Assembly: GCA_964509505.1 (NCBI GenBank)
Contig: CAZDYP010000009.1
Span: 1 to 53,267, forward strand
Source: CAZDYP01 sp964509505
GTDB lineage: Bacteria; Chloroflexota; Anaerolineae; JACRMK01
Direction: 5' to 3'
DNA: 53,267 bases
The notes under the pieces are model-generated. The model was not told the DNA's origin, did not search any database, and saw only the letters and a list, made by a program, of their open reading frames with translations. Below, one piece after another: positions 36,772-45,652 of the stretch. The first letter of the stretch is position 1. Each line of letters begins with the position of its first letter. Both the position numbers and the translations under genes were made by a program.

Positions 36772-39333
36772 TCACCCCGTCGCAAAGTCCAGCTGCATCG
36801 TCAAATCACCATAGCGCACCTCCAGCTGCGGTGCGTTCAAGTCGGCAACGCAGTAGGGATTATCGTAATGCTTGAAGCCCGTCAACGGTTCGACTTGACC
36901 ATTCCGCAGCAGCGGGCCCTCCCAACCAAACGCCAGCGTCTCGCCGCGCAAGGTCGCGCAACGCACGGACAATCCCTCGAATGTTACAGCCAGCGCAAGT
37001 ATCTTGTTTTGGAATGTGACGAAATCGCCGTCGAGCGCGGCGCGTCCCATCATGCACAACCACACATTCGCTTGACCGTATGAGCGCAGCTCGCGGCGCG
37101 CATTGTCGCCGCGCGTGATGAACTCCAAGCCGCGTGAGGCGGTGAGCGCAAGATACCCGTCGCCCTTGCGAGCAAATGCCCAGTCGTTACGCAATAGATG
37201 TTCATCGAATGCCCATGCAGGAAAATAGGCATGCGTGAAACCCAACCAATCATTCGCAGGAATTTTATGTATCGCAATCAACACATCTTTCCATTGCGCG
37301 ACGCGCGGCAGCACCACGTTACCATGCCAAAAGCCGGGACGATGCGAATTGTCTTCGCTGAGGCACGGCGGATGCGTGACGAAGACGACGGCATCAGGGC
37401 TCAACGTCGCTTGCCAGATGTGCTGCTGAACGCCGCTTTCGCCCGGCTGATAATCTTGCGCCGAACACAACATGTAGTCAGGCGTTTTGTACGTCACCTT
37501 GTTCACTTCCCAAGCGCCCGTCGCGCGGTCGCACCAATCTTCCAATGTGCCGGCGTGATGTTCACGGTTCCACATTTCGTCGGGCAGGTCGGCGGCGATG
37601 TCGCCAATGATGAGCGGGAAGCCATAAGACGACATGCACGCGAGGCTCACGGTTGCCATGATTTTGTTGTTGAATGCGCCCATGCCCCACAGCAAGCGAC
37701 TGACGCCTGCGGTGGCTTCGTTGCGCGCGCTTTTGATATGCTGCGCGTAGGTGCGCCCATGCGTCGAGCCGAACGTGCCTTTATACGAATTGAGCGCCAT
37801 TGTCAAAAACAATTTGTCCATGATGACCGTCGCCCAATCGTACACGGCTTGGCTCTCGGCGAGGTCAGCCAGATGCGAGAGCGCGAGCAAGTCCTCTTCA
37901 AAATAGCAGTTCGAGTCCCACTCGCGGAACCCGCCCGCGCCGCGCTTGCGCAGCCACGACAGCGCCATCCGTTCACCTTTAGCGCGATGCCAGGCGCCTG
38001 TCTGTCCGGCATTGGTAAACATGCGATCTGGATACAGTTGCCCCGCTAAAATTTCGCACGCATGAAATAGAATCTGATGGTTCTCCGTCCAATAACACAT
38101 GGCATCTTCATTGGGCTCATCCATCCAATACTTGAAGTTGAGTACGCACGCTTCGAGCGGCTGCTTGAGCGATGCGGGGAATGATGGATCATGGCCGTAG
38201 CGAATCAACATGCCCAGCAACCCCACCAGATAAAAGTCGCTGCAATCTTTGCGTTGGTTGATGCCGTCAATGGTCTGCCTGATGACCTCCGTTTTGACAT
38301 CAGCCCAATAGCCCAGCGCCATCTTCGCAATCTCAGAAAACACATTGTCTTCACGGTGCGCCGCGTCGGTCAACGCTTCGGTGCAACGCTCGGCAAATGT
38401 GCCATAGGGGGTTTGCGCATACTGGTTTTTCAGCGCGGTCAAAGCAACCTTGCGCTCAAGACGGAGGTTGCCCTCGTAATATTCTTGCAGGGTGGGGAAC
38501 AAGAAAATATGGAAGGGACCTTCTGGCAATTGATAGGGCATGGCGATAGGCGCCTTGTATCCAGCCGAGGCGGTTGGACGCCCTTCCGCATGAATCCAGC
38601 CTTGGGGTTGCTGAAGGCGCACTGTCAGTTCCGCTGCCGTCACCAAGTCTGGGGACCAATGCATGGTGATTGGGTCATCCCATACGAACACGTCGCGGTC
38701 AAGATAAGCCGCTTCGATAGCTGCTTCGACAACCTGACGGCGCGCAACGCCTTCGTGCAGCGTTGGCACGAACACGAATGCCTCGGGCGAAAGTCCAACC
38801 AGTTGCAACGCCATGACATACGGACACGCGCGCGCCGCCACCGCTTCAAAGCGCACCAAGATTTCATTGGGGCCTGCTTGCAAGGCGGCTGGGAACGAAA
38901 CACTCTGCGGGATTTGAAGGTGGAAATGTTCGAGACGATGAACGTGTTGCTCATTCAGCCACACATCGGCGGGACCATTCGTCGTCAAGATGCACGTCAC
39001 GGCTTGTTCCGCTGGACTCATGATACGACTGTATGCCCACGCGCGCAGATAATGGCAAGTGTGATAAAACGCGGTGCAATCTACAAAATGGTCGTCGTCA
39101 CAGCGAAAATAGTTCCATTCCAGCTTCGCGTCACCAATCTGGAAAGGCTCATTCTCCACGGGCGTCTGCGTCACACCCGAATCTACAGCGTAATGGTGTC
39201 GGGCAATCTGCCATTTCCAATCCTCGCCTTGAAAATGCTCTAGGTCAAGCACGGGAATCGCTTGCGGGCCCGCGACGAGCCAATTGTGAATGTAGTTGTT
39301 GGTCAGTTCATAGCGAACATAGTGGATAGACAT
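36772..39333 (-). CDS. Large glycosidase/lyase-like protein of unknown specificity (853 aa)
   Basis: This protein begins YVRYELTNNYIHNWLVAGPQ and has an N-terminal beta-sandwich with CILTTNGPADVWLNEQHVHR, a carbohydrate-enzyme-type jelly roll. Residues about 330-640 are helical with CYWTENHQILFHACEILAGQ and FREWDSNCYFEEDLLALSHL, as expected for an (alpha/alpha) toroid such as in heparinase or glycoside-hydrolase families. The C-terminal 150 residues are beta-rich. No signal peptide is visible, so it would act on imported material. It is the last gene of the ROK-Opp locus and probably cleaves the transported glycan. I cannot assign a family number. Confidence 0.6.
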   Translation of the reverse strand: MSIHYVRYELTNNYIHNWLVAGPQAIPVLDLEHFQGEDWKWQIARHHYAVDSGVTQTPVENEPFQIGDAKLEWNYFRCDDDHFVDCTAFYHTCHYLRAWAYSRIMSPAEQAVTCILTTNGPADVWLNEQHVHRLEHFHLQIPQSVSFPAALQAGPNEILVRFEAVAARACPYVMALQLVGLSPEAFVFVPTLHEGVARRQVVEAAIEAAYLDRDVFVWDDPITMHWSPDLVTAAELTVRLQQPQGWIHAEGRPTASAGYKAPIAMPYQLPEGPFHIFLFPTLQEYYEGNLRLERKVALTALKNQYAQTPYGTFAERCTEALTDAAHREDNVFSEIAKMALGYWADVKTEVIRQTIDGINQRKDCSDFYLVGLLGMLIRYGHDPSFPASLKQPLEACVLNFKYWMDEPNEDAMCYWTENHQILFHACEILAGQLYPDRMFTNAGQTGAWHRAKGERMALSWLRKRGAGGFREWDSNCYFEEDLLALSHLADLAESQAVYDWATVIMDKLFLTMALNSYKGTFGSTHGRTYAQHIKSARNEATAGVSRLLWGMGAFNNKIMATVSLACMSSYGFPLIIGDIAADLPDEMWNREHHAGTLEDWCDRATGAWEVNKVTYKTPDYMLCSAQDYQPGESGVQQHIWQATLSPDAVVFVTHPPCLSEDNSHRPGFWHGNVVLPRVAQWKDVLIAIHKIPANDWLGFTHAYFPAWAFDEHLLRNDWAFARKGDGYLALTASRGLEFITRGDNARRELRSYGQANVWLCMMGRAALDGDFVTFQNKILALAVTFEGLSVRCATLRGETLAFGWEGPLLRNGQVEPLTGFKHYDNPYCVADLNAPQLEVRYGDLTMQLDFATG

Positions 39334-39375
39334 GGGTTTCTCTTGTGCGCAATTTTGCGAAAGATTTCAGTTTGT

Positions 39376-39420
39376 GGGCGCAACATGCGCGGGCGCAACG
39401 TGCACGGGCACAACGTGCGC
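39376..39420. repeat. Three tandem 15-bp repeats (GGGCGCAACGTGCGC)
   Basis: GGGCGCAACATGCGC, GGGCGCAACGTGCAC and GGGCACAACGTGCGC are consecutive copies with two substitutions or fewer between neighbours. They lie about 45 bp upstream of the large glycosidase-like gene start. Confidence 0.75.
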
Positions 39421-39479
39421 CCGATAATTCTCGCGCGCGATGACTTCAATTGTTGTTTGCACATTGGTTATTAGCCAAA

Positions 39480-39521
39480 TTCGCGCAAATTAGGCTAAGA
39501 CATTAGCCTAATTTACGCGAA
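39480..39521. repeat. Long hairpin (AAATTAGGCTAA / TTAGCCTAATTT)
   Basis: A 12-bp perfect stem with a 4-base loop is extended by TTCGCG/CGCGAA beyond one mismatch. It lies between oppD and the next gene of the same operon, and could moderate read-through or protect the mRNA end. Confidence 0.7.
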
Positions 39522-39622
39522 TTCAGCGAAAACACGATTCCTATTCCTCTTTTCACGCAAAGACGCTAAGTATCGCCAGTGGACGCGAACTTTGAAAGCC
39601 GCATCAACAATCACTCGCGCGG

Positions 39623-40654
39623 TTACGCATACAGCACGCAGCGAACCTTATGTCCTGCTTCGACCTCGACGTTGGGCGGCTCTTGGGTGTCGCACACGCC
39701 GCGGATACGCTGGCTACAACGGGGATGGAAGGGGCAACCCTTGGGGATAGAATAGGGGTCTGGCACGGTGCCGCGAATGGATTCGAGGCGTTGGCGCTCG
39801 CGAGTCTTCAAGCCCAAGCGCGGAATCGAGCGCAACAGCGCAGACGTGTACGGATGCTTCGGGTTGTGAAAAACCGTATCCACGTCCGCTTCCTCAACCA
39901 CCTTGCCCATGTACATCACGATGACGCGCTCCGTCATTTGCGCGACCACGCCGAGATCGTGCGTGATGTACATAATCGCCATGCCGAGCTCTTGTTGCAG
40001 GCGGCGCATCAATCGCAAGATTTGCGCTTCGGTCGTCACATCCAACGCAGTCGTTGGCTCGTCCGCAATCAACAAACTCGGGTGGCACGAGAGCGCCATC
40101 GCGATCACCGCGCGCTGGCGCAAGCCGCCGGAGAGTTGATAGGGGTAGGCGTCTATACGCTGCTTGGGATTGGGAAAGCCAACCAAATCAAGAATCTCGA
40201 TGGCTTTTTCGCGCGCTTCGGCTTTGTTCACTTTTTGATGAAGCTGGATCGCTTCCATGATTTGATTGCCAATCGTATGCACGGGGCTGAGCGAAGCCAT
40301 CGGTTCTTGCGGCACCAGCGCGATCTCGGCTCCACGGATACTGCGCATCTCGCTGCCCATCGGATTGAGCTCGGTGAGTTTCACCACATCAGTTACAGCA
40401 GAACGGTGTTTATGTTCAGCCGCCCGATGGAGCGTAATCTCACCCTCAACGATGCGCCCTGGCTTCGGCACGATGCGCAGAATCGAGCGCGCGGTGACGC
40501 TCTTGCCACAGCCGCTTTCCCCTACCACACCCAGCGTCTGTCCGCGCTGGATGTTGAAGTCCACGCCGTCTATTGCCCTGACGGTGCCTTCGTCGAGGAA
40601 AAAGTACGTTTTGAGTCCCTTGACTTCAATCAGCGTATGGTTTTTCGATGACAT
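39623..40654 (-). CDS. Oligopeptide/oligosaccharide ABC transporter ATP-binding protein (OppD-like)
   Basis: At 343 residues this is a typical Opp-family ATPase. Walker A is GVVGESGCGKSVTA near residue 40. The signature YQLSGGLRQRAVIAMALSCH and Walker B LLIADEPTTALD follow near residue 165-185. The C-terminal oligopeptide-type extension (GTVPDPYSIPKGCPFHPRCS) carries the cysteine-rich motif of this family. It pairs with OppF, encoded upstream, to energise OppBC. Within this ROK locus the substrate is more probably a sugar than a peptide. Confidence 0.93.
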   Translation of the reverse strand: MSSKNHTLIEVKGLKTYFFLDEGTVRAIDGVDFNIQRGQTLGVVGESGCGKSVTARSILRIVPKPGRIVEGEITLHRAAEHKHRSAVTDVVKLTELNPMGSEMRSIRGAEIALVPQEPMASLSPVHTIGNQIMEAIQLHQKVNKAEAREKAIEILDLVGFPNPKQRIDAYPYQLSGGLRQRAVIAMALSCHPSLLIADEPTTALDVTTEAQILRLMRRLQQELGMAIMYITHDLGVVAQMTERVIVMYMGKVVEEADVDTVFHNPKHPYTSALLRSIPRLGLKTRERQRLESIRGTVPDPYSIPKGCPFHPRCSQRIRGVCDTQEPPNVEVEAGHKVRCVLYA

Positions 40655-40667
40655 GGATTCCTCTCAA

Positions 40668-40737
40668 ACCAAGTAGCCAGTAATCAGGAGTCAGTAGCCA
40701 GACGCTTATATTGACTACTGACTCCTGATTACTCGCT
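40668..40737. repeat. Heptamer-based palindrome between oppC and oppD
   Basis: AGTAATCAGGAGTCAGTAG (40679-40697) faces its exact reverse complement CTACTGACTCCTGATTACT (40715-40733). Each arm is made of heptamer-like units (AGTAATC, AGGAGTC, AGTAGCC). The 19-bp stem has a 17-base loop and sits within the operon. Confidence 0.8.
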
Positions 40738-41901
40738 TCATCTTGCATACGGATCCGCCGCGTCGCGTAAGCCATCGCCCAAAAAGTTGAACGCTAGCAC
40801 CGCCAGCACGACGGCAAAGCCTGGCGTGAGCACCCACGGCGACAGCACCAGTGAGCGCAAGTTCAGCGCTTCCTGCAACAACACCCCCCAACTAATGGCG
40901 GGTGGGCGCAACCCCAGACCGATGAAGCTCAAGCCCGTCTCCGCAAGGATCATGTTGGGGATATTCAACGTCAACGCGGCGATCAGATAGCTGAGAAAAG
41001 ACGGCAACATGTGGCGCAAGATGATCCGCATCTCGCTGGAGCCATTCAAGCGCGCGGCAAGCACGAAGTCCTCCTCGCGCATCGCGAGGAAGCGTCCGCG
41101 CACCACGCGCGCCACAAACGTCCACCCCACCAACGCAATGATCATCGTGATGCCGAAATACACTTGCTCGACGGACCAATCGTTTGGCAGCGCCGCGCTC
41201 AATGTCATGTAGAGCGGGATGGTGGGAATCGTGCGGATAAATTCGATGGCGCGCTGAATGATGAGATCAACTCGACCGCCGTAATAGCCTGAGATGCCGC
41301 CCAGAACGACGCCCAAAATCAAACTGAGGAACACGCTCGCCATACCCATCGAGAGCGAGAGACGCGCGCCGTAAAAAAGTCGGGACACCATATCGCGCCC
41401 CAAGCGGTCGGTGCCCAGCAAAAAGACGCCTTGTTTATCCGCGCCAGCAGGTATGCCAAATAAATGGATGTCCGTCTCCCATTGTCCCAACAATTTGTAC
41501 TTGAACCCCTTCACAAAGAACTCGATGGGATAGCGCGTGCTGGTATCTTCGACCACTTTAATCTCGAAGGTCTGCGGGTCCATCGAGCGTTTGTGCTGAT
41601 AGACGAACGGGAACTGCCATTGTCCTTGCGCGTCGAAGATGTGAATGGCAGTGGGCGGCACTTGCTTGAACTGGATCAAAGCTTCGTCTGGGTCGTAAGG
41701 CGCTACAAACTCGCAAAAGAGCGCGATAAAATACAGCACGCTCAAGACAACCGCGCTGAGCACAGCCATGCGGTGCCTGCGGAACCGCCACCACATCAAC
41801 TGCCAAGGCGGAGCGACATAGATTTTTTCTCCACCGCTCTGGATTTCTTCCTCGATGGCGGGGGGTTCCTCCACGGGTTTCGTCTGTTCCAAAGTAGTCA
41901 T
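40738..41901 (-). CDS. ABC transporter permease (OppC-like)
   Basis: The 387-residue protein has an N-terminal OppC_N domain with the first helix (AVLSAVVLSVLYFIALFCEF) and a large external insert, then the permease core: LGTDRLGRDMVSRLFYGARL, then five helices. The EAA-like cytoplasmic loop reads FVLAARLNGSSEMRIILRHM. The ending RDAADPYAR is standard. An extended loop between the first two helices (residues about 75-165) is longer than usual. It is encoded between OppB and OppD in the expected order. Confidence 0.93.
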   Translation of the reverse strand: MTTLEQTKPVEEPPAIEEEIQSGGEKIYVAPPWQLMWWRFRRHRMAVLSAVVLSVLYFIALFCEFVAPYDPDEALIQFKQVPPTAIHIFDAQGQWQFPFVYQHKRSMDPQTFEIKVVEDTSTRYPIEFFVKGFKYKLLGQWETDIHLFGIPAGADKQGVFLLGTDRLGRDMVSRLFYGARLSLSMGMASVFLSLILGVVLGGISGYYGGRVDLIIQRAIEFIRTIPTIPLYMTLSAALPNDWSVEQVYFGITMIIALVGWTFVARVVRGRFLAMREEDFVLAARLNGSSEMRIILRHMLPSFLSYLIAALTLNIPNMILAETGLSFIGLGLRPPAISWGVLLQEALNLRSLVLSPWVLTPGFAVVLAVLAFNFLGDGLRDAADPYAR

Positions 41902-41928
41902 ACCTTACTCTCCTAACCCTTGCAAAGA

Positions 41929-41961
41929 ACCCTTGCGAAGGATTGAAACCTTTGCAAGGGT
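41929..41961. repeat. Palindromic repeat, CTTGCGAAGG family, copy 2
   Basis: ACCCTTGCGAAGG (41929-41941) faces CCTTTGCAAGGGT (41949-41961). An extra partial arm AACCCTTGCAAAG precedes it. It lies between oppB and oppC. Confidence 0.65.
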
Positions 41962-41971
41962 AAGGGCGAGC

Positions 41972-42961
41972 TTAACCTTCCACTCGGATGCGCGGGTCAA
42001 CCCACGCCAGCAAAATATCCGAGATCAATGTGCCAATGATGGTCAACAGGCTCAACAACAAAAGGAAGCTGCCCGCCAAGTACATGTCCTGAGAGGTCAG
42101 CGCACGCAATTGCATTGGGCCCGTCGTTTGCAAAGAAAGCACCACCGACATCAGCGTAATCGAAGAGATGCGGTTCGCCAACGACCAACCAACCGTGCTG
42201 AAGAACGGGTTGAGGGCGACGCGCACCGGATATTTCCAGATCAATCTGCGCTCGGTGAGTCCTTTCGCGCGCGCCAATTCGACATAAGGCTTGTGCAATT
42301 CGTCGAGCAAGTTCGCGCGCGTCGTACGCAGTTCGCCTGCAGTGTTCTCAATCGCCACAATCAATGCGGGAATCCAGATGTGTTTGAGCAAATCCACCAC
42401 TTTGTCCCACGACCACGGCGCAAGGAGGTATTGTTCGGAAAACAGACCGCCCACGTTCAAGCCGAGTTGCGCTTGCGCGAAATACATGATCATGAGCGCC
42501 CACAGAAAGGCCGGCACCCCCACGCCGACAAAACTGAAGGTGGACGAAACATAGTCGAGGAACGAATACTGGTGCGTGGCAGCGTAAACCGCGAGTGGGA
42601 TCGCGACCAACCAACTGACCAACAGCGAAAAGACGGCTAACACGATCGTCAGCCCCAAGCGCTCCCAGATCAGTTCGCTAACCGGCTTTTGCCACTCCAT
42701 GGATTGGCCCCAGTCGCCGCGCACGATGATGCCATAGATCCATTTACCGTATTGCACATAGATGGGCTCGCCCAAGCCATAACGCTCTCGTAGCGAATCC
42801 AGCGCCTGTTTATCTACGGACTCGCCCATCGTGCTCAACTGGGCTGCGTACGACGTCAAATAATCGCCGGGCGGAAGTTGCAATGCGATAAACGAGATAA
42901 CCGAGATGAGAAACAACATCGGAATAATCAGCAAGACCCGCCGCATGATGTAACCGAACAT
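41972..42961 (-). CDS. ABC transporter permease (OppB-like)
   Basis: The 329-residue permease begins MFGYIMRRVLLIIPMLFLIS and has LGLGEPIYVQYGKWIYGIIVRG, the family hallmark after the first helix. The cytoplasmic loop HKPYVELARAKGLTERRLIW is the EAA motif. Six helices are visible. GGAGG lies 6 bases before the ATG at 42961, which decides the start over an upstream extension. It follows the substrate-binding protein gene on the minus strand. Confidence 0.93.
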   Translation of the reverse strand: MFGYIMRRVLLIIPMLFLISVISFIALQLPPGDYLTSYAAQLSTMGESVDKQALDSLRERYGLGEPIYVQYGKWIYGIIVRGDWGQSMEWQKPVSELIWERLGLTIVLAVFSLLVSWLVAIPLAVYAATHQYSFLDYVSSTFSFVGVGVPAFLWALMIMYFAQAQLGLNVGGLFSEQYLLAPWSWDKVVDLLKHIWIPALIVAIENTAGELRTTRANLLDELHKPYVELARAKGLTERRLIWKYPVRVALNPFFSTVGWSLANRISSITLMSVVLSLQTTGPMQLRALTSQDMYLAGSFLLLLSLLTIIGTLISDILLAWVDPRIRVEG

Positions 42962-42990
42962 ACGCTGCCTCCAAACCAACATTTCATTGG

Positions 42991-43077
42991 TCTCACGCAA
43001 AGACGCTAAGTATCGCAAAGATCACAAAACAATTTTTTCTTTGCGTCCTTTGCGTTTCTTTGCGCCTTTGCGTGAGA
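42991..43077. repeat. Dispersed palindrome CTCACGCAAAG / CTTTGCGTGAG, copy between SBP and oppB
   Basis: CTCACGCAAAGACGC and GCGCCTTTGCGTGAG bound an 87-bp region with further TTTGCGTC units in between. Related copies are at 39552-39576 (half), 45374-45454 and 48200-48269, each between genes of this locus. Confidence 0.7.
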
Positions 43078-43110
43078 ATACTTCGTTGATTCAGGCTACA
43101 TTTCGATTCA

Positions 43111-45171
43111 CTAACCGCTGTGCTTGCTGGGGTCGTCCCAGTAGTATGTCTCGCTGTTGGCGAACTGCTCGTCGCCAGTCGTGTCGTCGTTGGGCAAACC
43201 AGCGGGATAGCCCTTGAAGCCATTTTTGACGATGGTGGGCGATGGCGCTTCGCCGAGGATGCCGATCATCGGCAACTCAGTTGCCCAGATTTCGAGAATC
43301 TTCTTGAACGCCGCCGTCTGCTTCGCGGGATCCGGCTCGACAGCCACTTCTTCGTCCCAAATCTTCCAGATGTTGGTGATCCAGTGTCCCGCGGGCGGCT
43401 TGACAGCGTTGGGGTTGGTTGGGTCGGTATACGAAAAGCCCCACGCCGGGCACCACGGGCGGTCTGGCTGGACACCGCGGAAGATGATGGCTTCGGGCAC
43501 CAGCGGCACCACCGTGCGGTCGCCGCCCCACCACGCCGCTTCGATGTCGTTGGCTGTATAGTGCTGGGTGTAGAGCGCGCGCTCGACGTATTTGTAGGTC
43601 ATCTTGATGCCGATCTTCGCCAAATCCTTGGTCACCAGCAACGCCGCATCTTCGGTGGGTGTGCCGGCTTGGTCGGTGCCCTCAACGATGAAACTGATCG
43701 GGGTCGTGCCATCCTTGTGCAAGCGAATCCCATCTGCGCCCTTCTTGGTGTAGCCAGCTTGGTCGAGCAACTTGTTCGCGGTATCGGGGTCGTATTTGAG
43801 ATAGGCGGTGCTTGCCTTTTCATAGTATTGCGGCGACATGGGCAGCGGGCTGTACTGACGCGGCTTGAGCAAGCCGTTGAACACCAGCTGGTTGACCTGA
43901 TCGCGATTGATAGCGTGCGAGATGGCGATGCGCACGTCGCGTTGGTTAAAGAACTCGGCGAGCAGTTTGTTCTTGGTGGTCAAGTTGAGTTGCATAGCGA
44001 CATGCCCTGCGTTGATTGCCATGACCACTTTGTAGTCACCTTTGGCTTCGCCGCTCTTGTAGAGTGGAATATTGCCGACGGACATGTGGCGAGCTTGAAA
44101 ATCAATTTCGCCGTTGGTCACCCACAGGTTGAGCACTTCGGCAGATTCAAACAGACGGTGCGTGATCTTGTCAATGTAGGGGAGCTGATTGCCTTGCGGG
44201 TCTGTGGCAAAGAAGTAGGGATTGCGCTCCATCACAAACAACTCTTTGGAGAGCGCGCCTTTTGCCACCCACGGTCCGAGTACAGGACGGTCGGGGTTGG
44301 CGGTCCATTGTCGGGCAAACTGCATGTAGTAAGATTGCCAGTCGGCAAAACCGCGCTTTTTGATGTCCGCCTCCAACGCTGCCTTGTCCGTCGTCAGATC
44401 TTCGTGGAATTGCTTCATGTAGTGAGCCGGAGCGACGGGGAGGGGGGCAATGGTTGCGCCACCACCGGTGCCGCCACGGGTCATGCCGTAGAGGAACATC
44501 GGCTTGGGCTTTTTGTACGTGAACCTTGCGGTGTACTTGTCCACCGCCTCGAACTTGACGAGGGACTTGTCGGGGTCAGTCCACTGTGTTGGTGGGGTAG
44601 GCGTCAGTTTCTTGTTCTGCAACTCAGACTGGTACCAGAAGGCAAGGTCATCGGTGTTATACTCCGCCTTGCCATCCGACCACTTGACGCCTTGGCGAAA
44701 CTTGAGCGTCCAAGTGGTCGCGTCCTTGCTGACGTCCCACGATTCTAGCAGGCGCGGAGCCAAATTCAGGTTCTTGTCGAACCAGCCCCAAGCGCGGTCC
44801 ACGAGTTTGGTGGGGCCCCACGAATCCGAGATGCCACTGAACGCGCGTCGCCAGGTACCGCCATATTTGCCCGTTGTGCCTTCCAACGGTGCCACGACCC
44901 AAGGCTTTTGCGGTAAGCGCTGCGCGACGGGTTGCAATTTGCCTGCTTTGACCAGCTCAGCCAGCATTGGGGCTTCTTTGGTGGACGAAGGCGCTGGCAC
45001 AGGCGTCGCGACGACTGCGACAGTCGTAGGGGCCGGCACAGCGGTGGCTACCACGGAAACAGGCGTGGGTGGGGGAGGCGTGGTTGCCGGCAGGCAAGAG
45101 GCGACGAGGGCTCCTGCCCCTGCCAAGCCCGATAATTTTAGAAACTTACGGCGAGAAATCTCGCGTTTCAT
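43111..45171 (-). CDS. ABC transporter extracellular solute-binding lipoprotein (family 5)
   Basis: The 686-residue protein starts MKREISRRKFLKLSGLAGAG, a twin-arginine signal, with a lipobox ending at Cys26 (LVASC). A Pro/Thr/Val-rich tether follows. The family-5 domain includes NLAPRLLESWDVSKDATTWT, LKFRQGVKWSDGKAEYNTDD and DVRIAISHAINRDQVNQLVF. Family 5 proteins bind peptides, nickel or, in many thermophiles and Chloroflexota, oligosaccharides. The ROK regulator and glycosidase-like neighbours favour a sugar. GGAGGAG before ATG 45171 supports the start. Confidence 0.92.
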   Translation of the reverse strand: MKREISRRKFLKLSGLAGAGALVASCLPATTPPPPTPVSVVATAVPAPTTVAVVATPVPAPSSTKEAPMLAELVKAGKLQPVAQRLPQKPWVVAPLEGTTGKYGGTWRRAFSGISDSWGPTKLVDRAWGWFDKNLNLAPRLLESWDVSKDATTWTLKFRQGVKWSDGKAEYNTDDLAFWYQSELQNKKLTPTPPTQWTDPDKSLVKFEAVDKYTARFTYKKPKPMFLYGMTRGGTGGGATIAPLPVAPAHYMKQFHEDLTTDKAALEADIKKRGFADWQSYYMQFARQWTANPDRPVLGPWVAKGALSKELFVMERNPYFFATDPQGNQLPYIDKITHRLFESAEVLNLWVTNGEIDFQARHMSVGNIPLYKSGEAKGDYKVVMAINAGHVAMQLNLTTKNKLLAEFFNQRDVRIAISHAINRDQVNQLVFNGLLKPRQYSPLPMSPQYYEKASTAYLKYDPDTANKLLDQAGYTKKGADGIRLHKDGTTPISFIVEGTDQAGTPTEDAALLVTKDLAKIGIKMTYKYVERALYTQHYTANDIEAAWWGGDRTVVPLVPEAIIFRGVQPDRPWCPAWGFSYTDPTNPNAVKPPAGHWITNIWKIWDEEVAVEPDPAKQTAAFKKILEIWATELPMIGILGEAPSPTIVKNGFKGYPAGLPNDDTTGDEQFANSETYYWDDPSKHSG

Positions 45172-45523
45172 CTTTACTCCTCCTCTTTCGAGCAATCAAG
45201 GTGGCCTTTATGCCAGTGTGTTTCTGCTTGGTTGATGGGCAAGCTACTTGAAATCTTGAATGTGTGCGCCTCACCTCCTTTCGTGTGACAAAGTCAACTT
45301 TGCGAATTTGTGGTGGCTTCGATGGATGTTGGCCGCAAATAGAAATTCTTGGCGACAGTTCAGCCCATTCTTTTTCACGCAAAGAAACGCAACATTTTCT
45401 AAGTGATCTTTAGCCCATTGGAATTTTTGCGATGCTTGGCGTCTTGGCGTGAGATGGTTTTGGTCTGCCTGAACTGTTACAATTCTTAAACGGACCCGAT
45501 GCGGTTCATCGCTTCGCTACCTA
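45172..45523. other. Upstream region of the solute-binding protein gene
   Basis: No gene is seen. The minus strand has a very strong but orphan Shine-Dalgarno (AAAGGAGGTGA near 45278-45288) with no start codon at the right distance, and TTGACTTTG just before it. The CACGCAAAG palindrome (45374-45454) lies further upstream. A promoter for the transporter genes is expected here but not clearly defined. Confidence 0.4.
45374..45454. repeat. Dispersed palindrome CACGCAAAG family, degenerate copy upstream of the SBP gene
   Basis: TTCACGCAAAGAAACGC faces GCGTCTTGGCGTGAGA with mismatches. It is a diverged member of the family found at 42991-43077 and 48200-48269. Confidence 0.5.
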
Positions 45524-45652
45524 TTAGGGCTGCACTGCGATGCTGTACGCCCGCAACCGTTCATCGTCTATGCGCAACTCAAACGCCGCGCCTTGTTCTG
45601 TCAAGAGCGCATTGGCTTCGGCGCGCTCGTCAAATATGACCCAATACTCCGG
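45524..45652 (-). pseudogene. Coding-like fragment in frame after the oppF stop, unknown
   Basis: After the oppF TGA the frame continues PEYWVIFDERAEANALLTEQ, GAAFELRIDDERLRAYSIAV, QP and TAA. The composition looks coding but no family is recognised, and OppF proteins do not carry such a tail. It may be the end of another gene joined by deletion, or an old extension cut by the TGA. Confidence 0.35.

Larger units (their letters stand above)
39334..39622. other. Repeat-rich intergenic region between the large glycosidase-like gene and oppD
   Basis: It holds three 15-bp direct repeats (39376-39420, consensus GGGCGCAACGTGCGC), a strong hairpin (39480-39521; TTCGCG-AAATTAGGCTAA facing TTAGCCTAATTT-CGCGAA), and a half-copy of the CACGCAAAGACGC repeat (39552-39576). 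No gene is seen. Confidence 0.7.

Noticed and set aside
38191..39243. Plus-strand ORF (350 aa) opposite the large glycosidase-like gene
   Set aside because: It has no recognisable motif and shadow-like composition, and the minus frame is longer and continuous with domain-like patterns.
43120..44748. Long plus-strand ORF (542 aa) opposite the solute-binding protein gene
   Set aside because: The minus-strand gene has clear Tat/lipobox and family-5 motifs. The plus-strand frame is an antisense shadow without a ribosome binding site.
45276..45290. Perfect Shine-Dalgarno (AAAGGAGGTGA, minus strand) as evidence for a gene upstream of the solute-binding protein
   Set aside because: No ATG, GTG or TTG lies at a suitable distance with a meaningful reading frame; only a 22-codon TTG frame exists further down. 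I list it as an orphan site only.
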